Origin: Bacillus haikouensis
Lineage (GTDB): Bacteria > Bacillota > Bacilli > Bacillales > Bacillaceae_B
Length of the DNA: 33,121 nucleotides
NCBI RefSeq assembly: GCF_013179555.1
Contig: NZ_JABMCR010000012.1
Location: 1-33,121 of the forward strand
Direction of reading: 5' to 3'
The position numbers were made by a program, and so were the translations under genes. Below the pieces are notes generated by a model, which searched no databases, had not been told where the DNA came from, and saw only the letters and a list, made by a program, of their open reading frames with translations. Below, in pieces: positions 9,025-20,545 of this stretch (position 1 is its first letter; every line of letters starts with the position of its first letter).

Positions 9025-10231
9025 GTTTATTCCTCATTTGTTTCATTGCATCTTTGAAAATCTCCTTCGCTGCTTCATGTTTGGAAAGAAGCGGCAGATG
9101 CCGTACTTCACTCTCCGTAATGATTGAAACTTTATTAGTATCAGTCCCAAACCCCGAACCTGTTTCGCTAACATTATTGGCCACGATCATATCAGCATTT
9201 TTTTTATGCAGCTTGGCTTTGGCATACTCCTCTACATTCGTCGTTTCTGCTGCAAATCCAATTAAAAATTGCTGGTCTTTCTTTTCCCCGAGGCTCTTCA
9301 GGATATCCTTTGTACGTTCGAATTCCAGTACCAGATTCCCGTCTTTCTTCTTTAATTTATGCTCCATCACTTCTTTAGGGCGATAATCTGCGACCGCAGC
9401 ACTTTTCACTACAATATCAGCTTGATTGAACACCGAATGAACCGCCTCATACATCTCTTCTGCAGAATTCACCTCTACATAGTGAGCACCTGCAGGCGGT
9501 TTAATTGCTGCCGGGCCGGAGATTAAAGTCACATTGGCTCCCAGCTGGATGGCGGCTTCCGCTAGTGCGTACCCCATCTTACCTGTGGAACGGTTGGAAA
9601 AGAAGCGGACCGGATCGACCATTTCCCTCGTTGGCCCTGCAGTTATAACCACCCGCTTACCATTAAGCAGAGATCTTTCATTATTGGATTCAGCAAAGTG
9701 ATCTTGTATGATTTGCACGATTCTTTCCGGTTCTTCAAGCCTTCCTTTTCCAACATATCCACAAGCTAAGTATCCTTCACCCGGTTCGATAAATCGACAG
9801 CCATCTTCGAAGAGAGTCATTATGTTTCTTTGGACAGCAGGATGGTCATACATATGTACATTCATTGCAGGGGCGACCCAAACAGGTGCCTTGGTTGCGA
9901 GCAGGGTGGTCGATATCATATCATCCGCAATACCATTCGCAAGTTTTCCGATTATATTTGCAGTGGCGGGCGCAACCAGGATAAGGTCTGCCCAATCAGC
10001 CAAGTCGATATGAGCTATTTTAGAAGATTCCTTTTCGTCAAACGTATCCCAATATACATCCTGTCTCGAAAGGGCTTGAAACGTAAGCGGCGCTACAAAT
10101 TCCTGCGCGGATTCTGACATGATGACTTTTACTTCCGCCCCGTTTTGCACAAGCTTACTAGTGAGAGCAGCAGCTTTATATACGGCGATACCGCCTGTAA
10201 CACATAATAGAATTTTTTTCCCCAGTCTCAT
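9008..10231 (-). CDS. coaBC: Bifunctional phosphopantothenoylcysteine decarboxylase / phosphopantothenate-cysteine ligase
   Basis: Catalyses two consecutive coenzyme A steps: CTP-dependent addition of cysteine to 4'-phosphopantothenate (CoaB), and FMN-dependent decarboxylation to 4'-phosphopantetheine (CoaC). The 407 residues begin with the flavoprotein domain CVTGGIAVYKA. The active-site His is in IAHIDLADWADL, the substrate motif is APAMNVHMY, and ACGYVGKGR carries the reductive Cys. The CoaB half begins near KRVVITAGPTREMVDPVRF, followed by RSTGKMGYALAEAA. The ATG has GGGGGAAAG upstream. A hairpin terminator separates it from rpoZ, so it probably starts the coaBC-priA-def-fmt-rsmB transcript from its own, unresolved promoter. 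Confidence 0.96.
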   Translation of the reverse strand: MRLGKKILLCVTGGIAVYKAAALTSKLVQNGAEVKVIMSESAQEFVAPLTFQALSRQDVYWDTFDEKESSKIAHIDLADWADLILVAPATANIIGKLANGIADDMISTTLLATKAPVWVAPAMNVHMYDHPAVQRNIMTLFEDGCRFIEPGEGYLACGYVGKGRLEEPERIVQIIQDHFAESNNERSLLNGKRVVITAGPTREMVDPVRFFSNRSTGKMGYALAEAAIQLGANVTLISGPAAIKPPAGAHYVEVNSAEEMYEAVHSVFNQADIVVKSAAVADYRPKEVMEHKLKKKDGNLVLEFERTKDILKSLGEKKDQQFLIGFAAETTNVEEYAKAKLHKKNADMIVANNVSETGSGFGTDTNKVSIITESEVRHLPLLSKHEAAKEIFKDAMKQMRNKHEKHS

Positions 10232-10286
10232 CGGACTTTCCCCCAGTACCTTTATACTTCCTTTTATTATGAAGGATTTTCAGCTA

Positions 10287-10339
10287 AAAAGAAAATAGGG
10301 CTGTCTCACGAAGATTAATAAATCTTCCGAGTCAACCCT
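10287..10339 (-). terminator. Hairpin terminator between rpoZ and coaBC
   Basis: The arms at 10297-10315 and 10322-10339 form an imperfect stem of about 18 base pairs around a short AT loop: GAAGAT pairs with ATCTTC inside, and AGGG with the CCCT end outside. On the minus strand it is followed by ATTTTCTTTTT. Position and polarity fit termination of the yloC-remA-gmk-rpoZ transcript. Confidence 0.7.
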
Positions 10340-10372
10340 CTGATCGTATCATTAAGCTAAGAAACGCCGATA

Positions 10373-10594
10373 TTACTCATCGGAATATACAGCTTTTTCA
10401 TCTCTTTCCTTCATGGATAATTGACCTGAGTGAATTTCTTCGAGCGCTTTACCGACAAACTTTTGTGAAGCATATTTGTTCAAGCGGAAATCACCGGTAT
10501 CCTGAAGATTTCTTGCACGCTTAGCAGCGATACTTACTAAAGAATATTTAGAATCTATTTTTTTCATTAATGAGTCAATGGATGGGTATAACAT
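10373..10594 (-). CDS. rpoZ: RNA polymerase omega subunit
   Basis: Small subunit that helps assemble and stabilise RNA polymerase by holding beta'. The 73 residues begin MLYPSIDSLMKKIDSKYSLV and contain AAKRARNLQDTG, the conserved omega core. The size is normal for Bacillus omega. The ATG immediately follows the gmk stop (TAGATG) and uses a GGAGG inside the end of gmk, so the two are translationally linked. The gene is followed by a terminator. Confidence 0.95.
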   Translation of the reverse strand: MLYPSIDSLMKKIDSKYSLVSIAAKRARNLQDTGDFRLNKYASQKFVGKALEEIHSGQLSMKERDEKAVYSDE

Positions 10595-11209
<615 letters not shown>

Positions 11210-11482
11210 TTATTTACCCTGCCCTTCTTCTTGCAAATCCTCTTTATCCGTTAACCGATGAGCAACGGTCTCTGGTTGAACAGCTGACAAAATTACGTGA
11301 TCACTATCTGTAATGATGACTGCGCGTGTTCTTCTTCCGTATGTAGCATCCACTAAAGTCCCCCGATCCCTTGCATCTTGAATCAAACGTTTGATGGGTG
11401 CCGATTCGGGACTTACAATAGAGATGATGCGGTTCGCTGATACAATATTCCCAAAACCAATATTGATGAGCTTAATAGACAT
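11210..11482 (-). CDS. remA: Extracellular matrix regulator RemA
   Basis: Ring-forming DNA-binding protein that in B. subtilis activates biofilm matrix and osmoprotection genes. The 90 residues from ATG 11482 begin [18 protein letters not shown]. With this start the arginines known to matter for DNA binding fall at R18, R50 and R51 (YGRRTR), the same numbers as in B. subtilis. A longer upstream version would add six residues that translate through the ribosome site GGAGG, which lies 6 bases before the chosen ATG. Directly adjacent to gmk and downstream of yloC. Confidence 0.94.
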   Translation of the reverse strand: MSIKLINIGFGNIVSANRIISIVSPESAPIKRLIQDARDRGTLVDATYGRRTRAVIITDSDHVILSAVQPETVAHRLTDKEDLQEEGQGK

Positions 11483-11538
11483 GACGCTCCTCCTAATCAA
11501 TAGCTTAGTTTCTCCGTATTTAGAGTAAACTAAACTTC

Positions 11539-12414
11539 TTATTCGACATTTTGTACTTGTTCCCTGAGCTTTTCAAGCGTGGACTTTAACTCTACAACCA
11601 GAGTAGTGATGCTTGAATCATTCGCTTTCGAGCCAATGGTGTTTACTTCCCTATTCATTTCCTGAAGCATAAAATCAAGCTTTCGTCCAACAGGTTCATT
11701 CCTGTTCAACGTAGAGTGAAAGTAAAGGATGTGGCTGTTCAGACGGGTTAATTCTTCCGTAATATCTGATTTATCAGCCATGATGGCGACTTCATTCAAC
11801 AAACGGTTATCATCAATTGCCCCTTCACTGTACTCCATCATCTTCTTCCTTAGTCTTTCTCTGTATTGAGTGACCACGTTCGGCGCAAAGCTGCTTAACT
11901 CAGAAACTTTTTGTTCGAAATGATTCAAGTGGGTCAGGAAATCCTCCTTCAAGGAATTTCCTTCCTTCATCCTCATTTCCTTTAATTCACAGGAAGCCTG
12001 CATGACAGCCTGTAAGACCAATTGGTCGAGACCTTCGTTTTCTTCTTCCATTTCATCAATCATGATGAACTCTTCCCTGGATAGTAATTGATTTAACTCC
12101 ACTTCACCCTTCAAGGAAAAACGATCTTTAATTTCATGTACTAACTGATAATAATCTCGAATGAGCTTCCAGTCAATATGCAGGTTACGATGAACCAGAC
12201 CGTCTCCGGTAATCGTGATGAAAATATCCACTTTCCCTCGTTTGATAAATTCAGAAACCTGCTTCTTAATTTTATCTTCAAGCTTCATCAGCTGTCTGGG
12301 CAGCCTGATCGTACATTCATGGAATCTATGATTCACCGATTTCATTTCGACTGTTATGGTATGTAGTCCTGAATCCATCTTGCTTCTTCCAAATCCTGTC
12401 ATACTGACAACCAT
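11539..12414 (-). CDS. yloC: YicC/YloC-family endoribonuclease
   Basis: Member of the YicC family, shown in E. coli to be an endoribonuclease; its physiological substrate in Bacillus is less clear. The 291 residues begin [11 protein letters not shown], the family's N-terminal signature, with [10 protein letters not shown] shortly after. The C-terminal DUF1732 part contains [20 protein letters not shown] and ends near [17 protein letters not shown]. The chosen ATG (12414) gives the family N-terminus. A longer frame would start at TTG inside the ribosome-site region (GGAAGTGAT). First gene of the yloC-remA-gmk-rpoZ cluster. Confidence 0.92.
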   Translation of the reverse strand: MVVSMTGFGRSKMDSGLHTITVEMKSVNHRFHECTIRLPRQLMKLEDKIKKQVSEFIKRGKVDIFITITGDGLVHRNLHIDWKLIRDYYQLVHEIKDRFSLKGEVELNQLLSREEFIMIDEMEEENEGLDQLVLQAVMQASCELKEMRMKEGNSLKEDFLTHLNHFEQKVSELSSFAPNVVTQYRERLRKKMMEYSEGAIDDNRLLNEVAIMADKSDITEELTRLNSHILYFHSTLNRNEPVGRKLDFMLQEMNREVNTIGSKANDSSITTLVVELKSTLEKLREQVQNVE

Positions 12415-12513
12415 TACGATCACTTCCAATCCGTATGTATATTAGTGTATGTAATGTTGTTCGGTTATGTATAGAGACTCCCCGCGATTAAGGATGAATG
12501 GTCTGAATATATG

Positions 12514-12548
12514 AAAAAGGTAATAGAGAACAAAACTCTATTACCTTT
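12514..12548 (-). terminator. Terminator after yloB
   Basis: The perfect 13-base-pair stem AAAGGTAATAGAG / CTCTATTACCTTT (12516-12528 with 12536-12548) has a 7-base loop. The minus strand continues as a run of T. It lies 20 bases after the yloB stop and separates it from yloC. Confidence 0.88.
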
Positions 12549-12567
12549 TGGATTATACCACATTTAA

Positions 12568-15246
12568 CTATTTTTTTCTTGCAAAAAATGAACCTGCAAG
12601 TAAAAAGGTTGGAACAGAGCTCAGACCGATGATCAGCATCCAGTCCTTCAGCTCGATCGGCACCGTATGGAAGATCGGCTGCAGGGCAGGAATGTAAATG
12701 ACCAAGAGCATGAGAACCAGTGATGAAATGACTGACCAGACGAGATACATATTCCCAAACGGATTTCTCGAAAATACGGATACTTCACTCCTGCAGTCAA
12801 ACACATGTATCAATTGAGCCATTACAAGAGTTGCAAAGGCAACTGTCTGTGCGTAAGCAAGATGATCAGGGTGTGCTTTATATGCAAGGATGAAAGCGAG
12901 CAAGGTGACGATTCCAATCAAGAATCCCCTGGAAACGACTTTCCAGCCCAACCCCCTTGCAAAAACTCCCTCATTCATATTCCTGGGTTTTCTCTTCATC
13001 ACATCATCTTCAGGTTTATCAAGTCCCAACGCCATTGCGGGAAGACCATCTGTGACGAGGTTGACCCAAAGGATCTGGATCGGGACGAGGGGAAGCGGCA
13101 ATGCAAGCAGCATGGCAAATAACATGACCAGGATTTCCCCGACATTGGATGCAAGCAGGTATCGGATGAACTTCCGGATATTTTCATAGATGTTGCGCCC
13201 TTCCTGAATGGCAGATTTAATGGTTGCAAAGTTATCATCCAGCAGGACCAGGGAAGATGATTCCTTGGCGACATCTGTGCCGGTTATCCCCATCGCCACT
13301 CCGATATCAGCCGTCTTGATGGCTGGGGCATCGTTCACTCCATCACCCGTCATCGCTACGACATGGCCCCTGTTCTGCAATGCTTTCACGATTTTCAATT
13401 TATGCTCAGGGGACACTCGTGCAAAGACAGTGACATCTTCTACCATGTCCTCGAGTTCCTTGACTTCCATTTCATTTAACGCTTTTCCATCTAACACTTT
13501 GTCATTCCTTTTCAAAATACCTAATTGTTGAGCGATGGCTTTCGCGGTCAGGATATGATCGCCCGTTATCATGACTGTTTTGATACCCGCAGCCTTACAC
13601 TCCCTTACAGCTTGTTTGACTTCCGGCCTTGGCGGATCGATCATTCCCTGAAGCCCTATGAAGGTGATTCCTTCCTCCACATCTTTTTCACTCAATGATT
13701 CAACATTTGCGCCTTGAAGAGGTTTGAATGCAATCGCAATATTTCTGAGGGCATTCGATGCCATTTCACTGATCGCACCCTCCACCCTTTGTGATATTTC
13801 CCTCGTTTTCATCTGCAGCTTATCTTCCCACAGAATGGATTCACTATTGGCAGCCAATACATCGGGAGCACCTTTCGTCACTGAAAATTGCTTACCGTGT
13901 TGATCAACGACGACGACGCTCATCATTTTCCTTGTGGAGTCGAAAGGAAATTCTTTAACGATCTGAAATTTTTGCAATAAAGCATCTCTATGCAAACCTG
14001 CTTTTATACCCGCTACCAGGAGAGCTCCTTCAGTAGGATCCCCGTCCACTGTGAAGCTGTTCCCCCGGGTGACAAGTTCAGCATTATTACACAGCATGCC
14101 GAAGGTGAGTAATTGATTGAGTGCTTTTTGACTGTGTGGAGAAACCCTTTCTTCACCGCTGTAAAATTGTCCATCCGGCTCATATCCGGTTCCAGACACG
14201 GACCAGGTTCTTCCTCCGCTCCATAAATGAGTGACGGTCATCTTATTCTGTGTCAGTGTCCCTGTTTTATCAGAGCATATGACCGATGCACATCCAAGTG
14301 TCTCCACAGCCGGCAGTTTCCTGACAATTGCCTTCTTTTTGATCATTCGCTGTACGCCAAGTGAAAGGGCAACCGTCACGATGGCAGGAAGACCTTCAGG
14401 AATAGCAGCAACAGCAAGTGACACCCCAGCTAAGAACATAGTGTAGATGTCATGACCCTGAATCACACCTACCCCCACCACAAGTGCTGTTAGGATCAAA
14501 GCTACTGTTATGAGGATTTTCCCCAACTCTTCAAGCCTTCTTTGAAGGGGGGTGGTCATCGTTTCTGCTTTTTGGAGCATATCCGCAATTTGTCCCATCG
14601 CAGTCTTCATTCCGATGGCCGTCACGACGCCGACCCCATTCCCCCTCGTTATCAGTGTTCCCATGAAAGCCATATTTTCCAAATCTCCGAGACTGTTATG
14701 TTCTCCAATGACAGGAGCAGTGGATTTCGTGACCGGTACAGATTCACCAGTCAGTGCAGACTCTTCAATTTCTAAGTTATTGCATTCGATCAGCCGGAGA
14801 TCCGCTCCGATTCGATCACCGCTCCCAAACCGGACGATATCCCCAACAATTACTTCTCTGGACGGAATCTTCACCCAGCTTCCATCTCTCAGAACCGAGA
14901 CTTGTGGGGCAGACAATTCCTTGAGGGCATGTAGTGACTTCTCGGCTTTCCTTTCCTGGAAGAAACCAAGAAATCCGTTAATGAGGACGATGGCAATAAT
15001 CGCAACCGCATCGATATACTCTCCCAATAACCCGGAAATGAGTGTAGCAGCGAGCAAAACAAGCACCATGAAATCTTTAAATTGGCTGAAGAATAGTAGC
15101 AGAGCTGATTGTTTTTCTGCTTCCTCCAGCTGGTTATATCCAAATTGTTTTCTTCTTTCGGATACATCTTTTGCTGTCAGTCCATTGTGATAATCGGTAT
15201 TTAATGACTTTTCTATATCTTCCTGTCTCATCTCATGAAATTTCAT
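12568..15246 (-). CDS. yloB: P-type cation ATPase, calcium-transporting (YloB/PacL type)
   Basis: Type II P-type ATPase; the B. subtilis homologue YloB is a Ca2+ pump linked to sporulation. The 892 residues comprise an N-terminal cytoplasmic region, an actuator domain with ALTGESVPV, the M4 motif AAIPEGLPA, phosphorylation site [13 protein letters not shown]-binding KGAPD, and hinge [12 protein letters not shown]5/M6 contain SNVGE and [12 protein letters not shown]. The Glu (M4), Asn and Asp (M6) that form calcium site II of SERCA pumps are present, supporting Ca2+ rather than Na+/K+. The ATG beginning MKFHEM matches the family start. It sits 16 bases from the best ribosome site, which instead precedes a 3-codon mini-ORF. 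Diverges from rqcH. Confidence 0.94.
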   Translation of the reverse strand: MKFHEMRQEDIEKSLNTDYHNGLTAKDVSERRKQFGYNQLEEAEKQSALLLFFSQFKDFMVLVLLAATLISGLLGEYIDAVAIIAIVLINGFLGFFQERKAEKSLHALKELSAPQVSVLRDGSWVKIPSREVIVGDIVRFGSGDRIGADLRLIECNNLEIEESALTGESVPVTKSTAPVIGEHNSLGDLENMAFMGTLITRGNGVGVVTAIGMKTAMGQIADMLQKAETMTTPLQRRLEELGKILITVALILTALVVGVGVIQGHDIYTMFLAGVSLAVAAIPEGLPAIVTVALSLGVQRMIKKKAIVRKLPAVETLGCASVICSDKTGTLTQNKMTVTHLWSGGRTWSVSGTGYEPDGQFYSGEERVSPHSQKALNQLLTFGMLCNNAELVTRGNSFTVDGDPTEGALLVAGIKAGLHRDALLQKFQIVKEFPFDSTRKMMSVVVVDQHGKQFSVTKGAPDVLAANSESILWEDKLQMKTREISQRVEGAISEMASNALRNIAIAFKPLQGANVESLSEKDVEEGITFIGLQGMIDPPRPEVKQAVRECKAAGIKTVMITGDHILTAKAIAQQLGILKRNDKVLDGKALNEMEVKELEDMVEDVTVFARVSPEHKLKIVKALQNRGHVVAMTGDGVNDAPAIKTADIGVAMGITGTDVAKESSSLVLLDDNFATIKSAIQEGRNIYENIRKFIRYLLASNVGEILVMLFAMLLALPLPLVPIQILWVNLVTDGLPAMALGLDKPEDDVMKRKPRNMNEGVFARGLGWKVVSRGFLIGIVTLLAFILAYKAHPDHLAYAQTVAFATLVMAQLIHVFDCRSEVSVFSRNPFGNMYLVWSVISSLVLMLLVIYIPALQPIFHTVPIELKDWMLIIGLSSVPTFLLAGSFFARKK

Positions 15247-15254
15247 GGAACCAT
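15243..15254 (-). other. Three-codon mini-ORF overlapping the yloB start
   Basis: On the minus strand, AGGAGG is followed after 8 bases by ATG-GTT-CCA-TGA, and the TGA overlaps the yloB ATG (ATGA). The mini-ORF has optimal ribosome-site spacing whereas yloB itself does not. This suggests that yloB is translated by reinitiation or by ribosome sliding. Confidence 0.45.
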
Positions 15255-15368
15255 TTCACTCTCCTCCTACAATAACGAAAAGTTGATCTTCTCTTAGCAT
15301 TCTTATTCAGACTCGTCCCAAAAAATGATATGATTTAAATATGTTTTGGGTAATTAATCTTTGCCGAA

Positions 15369-15413
15369 GTCTCAATCAATGCTCCTATTTTAAACACCGC
15401 TGTTGGTTGAGAC
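15369..15413. repeat. 11-base-pair inverted repeat in the yloB-rqcH intergenic region
   Basis: GTCTCAATCAA (15369-15379) pairs with TTGGTTGAGAC (15403-15413) with one G-T wobble and a 23-base spacer. There is no T-tract on either side, so it does not look like a simple terminator. It could be an RNA structure or a protein-binding site. Confidence 0.5.
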
Positions 15414-15540
15414 GTTCAGAAATCAAGATTAAGCTATAATAAAGCGCAAAAATTTAAGTGGATAGGAAAGTTAAACGAAATAGAAGTAAAATAATATCTT
15501 AATAGGGGTTGTCACTTTATTCTTATTGTAAAATACAGAG

Positions 15541-15625
15541 TGAATTGAAGCGGAAGGGAATTGTCTCCGGTTTGACTTCCCCCGCGAAATGCAAGTGCCT
15601 GCAGCGGCAAGAAACGACAACGATA
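15541..15625. repeat. Degenerate copy of a dispersed Bacillaceae intergenic repeat
   Basis: The stretch has GAATTGAAGCGGAAGG at one end and a block containing CCCGCGAAATGCAAGTGCCT and then GCAGCGGCAAGAAACGAC at the other. From memory, this order of motifs (GGAGCGGAAGG ... CCGCGGAAAGCGAGTGCCTGGAGCGGAAATCAAC) resembles the ends of a high-copy GC-rich intergenic element in Bacillus and Priestia genomes, with the middle deleted here. Recognition rests on recall, not on an alignment. Confidence 0.45.
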
Positions 15626-15699
15626 ATTTTTCATTTCTATATTAAAAAAAGCTATTTTCAAGAGAATATATAAAATACGTATTGAAGAGGATGTTAGTT

Positions 15700-17403
15700 A
15701 TGTCATTTGATGGAATGTTTACTAGAGCTATGACTTTAGAATTAAAAGAAAAAATAATGAACGGCAGAATCAATAAGATTCATCAGCCTTATAAAAATGA
15801 AATTATGTTAATCATCCGTGCGAATGGAAAGAACCATAAACTGCTCTTATCCGCACATCCCAGTTATTCCAGAGTGCAGTTAACGAATGAGGATTACGAG
15901 AATCCTTCAGTCCCTCCGATGTTCTGCATGCTCCTTCGCAAACACCTGGAAGGATATATTATTGAAGATATCAGACAATCGGATCTCGACCGGATGATTA
16001 TTTTCGAAGTAAAGGGCAGGAATGAAATAGGTGATGTTTCCTATAAACAGCTGATCATCGAAGTGATGGGCAGACACAGCAATATTATTTTAGTCGATAA
16101 AGAAAGAAATATGATTCTGGACAGCATCAAACATATTTCCCCGAGTATGAATACCCATCGTACCGTATTGCCGGGACATGAGTATGTTTTTCCTCCACAG
16201 CAAGATAAGCGGAATCCATTTGAAGCATCGGTGGAAGATGTCCTTAGAGCACTGGACTTCAATTCAGGAAAAATGGACAAACAGATTGTACAGTCATTCT
16301 CCGGCATCTCTCCCTTATTTGCTAAAGAAGTCCTTCATCGTGCAGGGCTTGGTAAACAAACTGCACTTGCACATTCATTTCTGGAACTGATTTCGCTTGC
16401 GAGGGAAAACCGGATATCACCCACTCTTACTATAGGAGAAAAGGAGATTTTCTACTGGTTCGAGCTTGAACATGCTGAGGGAGAAAAACTTTCATTCCCG
16501 TCCCTGAGTGAATTACTGGACCGCTTCTTTTACCAGAAAGCTGCAAGAGACAGGGTGAAACAACAAGGCAACGACCTGGAGAGGTTCATCCGGAACGAAA
16601 GAGATAAAAATGAAAATAAAATCGAGAAACTAAAACACACACTTGATGATGCCAGGCAGGCTGATCGTTTTCAACTATTGGGGGAACTCCTCACTTCAAA
16701 TCTATATGCAGTGGAGAGAGGCATGAACGAGGTAAGCGTCATGAATTACTATGATGAGGAGGGAGGAAGCGTAACAATTCCTCTCAACTCCCAGAAATCA
16801 CCTTCTGAGAATGCACAACATTATTTCTCACGTTACCAGAAAGCAAAAAATGCGATAAAGATCGTAATCGAACAGATTAAAAAGGCAGAAGAAGAAATCA
16901 TCTACCTGGAGCAATTAATGCAGCAACTTGAATCGGCATCCACAAAAGATGTAGAGGAAATACGTGAAGAATTAGAGGAAGAGGGTTATCTTAAAGTTCG
17001 GAAACAGTCAAAAAAGAAAAAAACGAATGTCAAGCCCTCACTTGAAAACTACACTTCGAGCGACGGTACACATATCTTAGTAGGGAAAAACAATAAACAA
17101 AATGACTATTTAACAAATAAAGCGGCCTCTAAAGACGATATATGGCTTCACACGAAAGATATACCGGGTTCTCATGTGGTCATCAAAAGCAGCGACCCGT
17201 CAGACCAAACCATTAAAGAAGCGGCCAACATCGCGGCCTACTTCAGCAAAGCAAGGGAATCCAGTTCTGTCCCCGTCGATTTCACAGTCGTCAGACAGGT
17301 TAAAAAGCCTAAAGGCGCCAAACCTGGATTTGTCATTTACGAAGGGCAGCAGACAGTCTATGTCACACCTGATCTTGATTTAGTGCGATCACTTAAAAAT
17401 TGA
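15700..17403 (+). CDS. rqcH: Ribosome quality control factor RqcH (NEMF/Rqc2 homologue; YloA/FbpA)
   Basis: Binds 50S subunits carrying stalled peptidyl-tRNA and recruits tRNA-Ala to add C-terminal alanine tails that mark the chain for degradation. Older annotations call it fibronectin-binding protein FbpA. The 567 residues comprise an NFACT-N domain ([15 protein letters not shown] onward), two helix-hairpin-helix motifs near 180-220, a long charged coiled coil (about 280-430), and a C-terminal NFACT-R domain ([32 protein letters not shown]). With the start at 15700, residues D97 and R98 (SDLDR) fall at the positions needed for Ala-tailing in B. subtilis. The longer frame from TTG 15682 would translate through the ribosome site. 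It is the only plus-strand gene. Confidence 0.95.
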   Translation: MSFDGMFTRAMTLELKEKIMNGRINKIHQPYKNEIMLIIRANGKNHKLLLSAHPSYSRVQLTNEDYENPSVPPMFCMLLRKHLEGYIIEDIRQSDLDRMIIFEVKGRNEIGDVSYKQLIIEVMGRHSNIILVDKERNMILDSIKHISPSMNTHRTVLPGHEYVFPPQQDKRNPFEASVEDVLRALDFNSGKMDKQIVQSFSGISPLFAKEVLHRAGLGKQTALAHSFLELISLARENRISPTLTIGEKEIFYWFELEHAEGEKLSFPSLSELLDRFFYQKAARDRVKQQGNDLERFIRNERDKNENKIEKLKHTLDDARQADRFQLLGELLTSNLYAVERGMNEVSVMNYYDEEGGSVTIPLNSQKSPSENAQHYFSRYQKAKNAIKIVIEQIKKAEEEIIYLEQLMQQLESASTKDVEEIREELEEEGYLKVRKQSKKKKTNVKPSLENYTSSDGTHILVGKNNKQNDYLTNKAASKDDIWLHTKDIPGSHVVIKSSDPSDQTIKEAANIAAYFSKARESSSVPVDFTVVRQVKKPKGAKPGFVIYEGQQTVYVTPDLDLVRSLKN

Positions 17404-17413
17404 ATAAATGGGT

Positions 17414-17451
17414 AAGCACATTCCAGCATCTATCTGTGAATGTGCTTTTTT
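17414..17451 (+). terminator. Terminator of rqcH
   Basis: The 10-base-pair stem AAGCACATTC (17414-17423) / GAATGTGCTT (17438-17447), with a 14-base loop, runs into TTTTTT on the plus strand, 10 bases after the rqcH stop. Confidence 0.88.
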
Positions 17452-17492
17452 CAGAGCATAACTTCTTTATCATCAGGGTAAGATAAATAGCC

Positions 17493-17524
17493 AAAACAAA
17501 AAGCAACTCAACTACGAGCTGCTT
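17493..17524 (-). terminator. Terminator of the pyr operon
   Basis: On the minus strand, AAGCAGCTC pairs with GAGTTGCTT (9 base pairs, one G-T; 17516-17524 with 17501-17509) around a 6-base loop and is followed by TTTGTTTTG. It begins 4 bases after the pyrE stop and faces the rqcH terminator. Confidence 0.82.
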
Positions 17525-17528
17525 TCTT

Positions 17529-18148
17529 CTATACATCCCATTCTTCTGGATTTTCCCTCCATCTTTTCAATTGTTCTATATCTTCCGCTTGAACAATGCC
17601 GTTCTCGACAGCCACCTCCAATAAACTCGTATAATCGGAAAGCGTATATGCTGATATTTTATGTTCTTCCATCATCTTCTTACCTTTTTCAAGTTCGTAT
17701 GTGAAGATCGCAACGACTCCCAGTACGTCACAACCTGCTTCTCTCAGTGCATCTACAGCAGTTATACAGCTTCCTCCTGTTGAAATCAGGTCTTCAATTA
17801 CGACAACTTTTTGACCAGCCGTCACCTTTCCTTCTATTTGATTCCCTTTACCATGTGCTTTCGCTTTGGAACGTACATAACACATTGGCAGGTTTAATTT
17901 TTCACTTACCCATGCTGCATGTGGAATCCCCGCTGTCGCTGTTCCGGCAATCACTTCGACATCAGAAAAGTGCTTCCTGATGATCTCTGCCATGCCACTC
18001 GAAATGTCATTTCGCACGGCAGGATACGACATGGTCAAGCGGTTATCACAATAAATCGGCGACTTGATCCCGGACGACCAAGTAAATGGCTCCCGCGGGT
18101 TTAAAAATACTGCTTCAATATCCAATAGTTTGTTGGCAATTTCCCGTT

Positions 18149-18152
<4 letters not shown>
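17529..18152 (-). CDS. pyrE: Orotate phosphoribosyltransferase
   Basis: Joins orotate and PRPP to give orotidine 5'-monophosphate, the fifth step of UMP synthesis. The 207 residues contain the PRPP-binding motif [21 protein letters not shown], and [17 protein letters not shown] with the catalytic flexible loop. [13 protein letters not shown] near the N-terminus is also typical. The ATG overlaps the pyrF stop by four bases (ATGA), and GGGAGGG lies just upstream. It is the last gene of the pyr operon, followed directly by a terminator. Confidence 0.97.

Positions 18153-20541
<2,389 letters not shown>

Positions 20542-20545
<4 letters not shown>

Larger units (their letters stand above)
15247..15699. 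other. 453-base divergent intergenic region between yloB and rqcH
   Basis: No credible gene was found. From left to right it contains the yloB ribosome site (15261-15268), a 7-base-pair inverted repeat (15317-15350), an 11-base-pair inverted repeat (15369-15413), an isolated perfect plus-strand TATAAT (15435-15440) without a good -35, a TTGTCA box (15509-15514) with TAAAAT only 14 bases on, and a degenerate dispersed repeat (15541-15625). No promoter can be assigned with confidence in either direction. Confidence 0.6.

Noticed and set aside
14552-15190. Plus-strand open frame of 212 codons opposite yloB
   Set aside because: It is antisense to the P-type ATPase actuator region, and the open frame follows from codon bias of the real gene. 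No recognisable domain.
15317-15350. Inverted repeat CCCAAAA / TTTTGGG as an operator or terminator
   Set aside because: Only 7 base pairs with a 20-base AT-rich loop, which is too weak to call alone; noted only as part of the intergenic region.
15588-15644. 18-codon plus-strand frame MQVPAAARNDNDNFSFLY before rqcH
   Set aside because: No ribosome site precedes the ATG, and most of the frame lies within the degenerate repeat, so it is probably chance.
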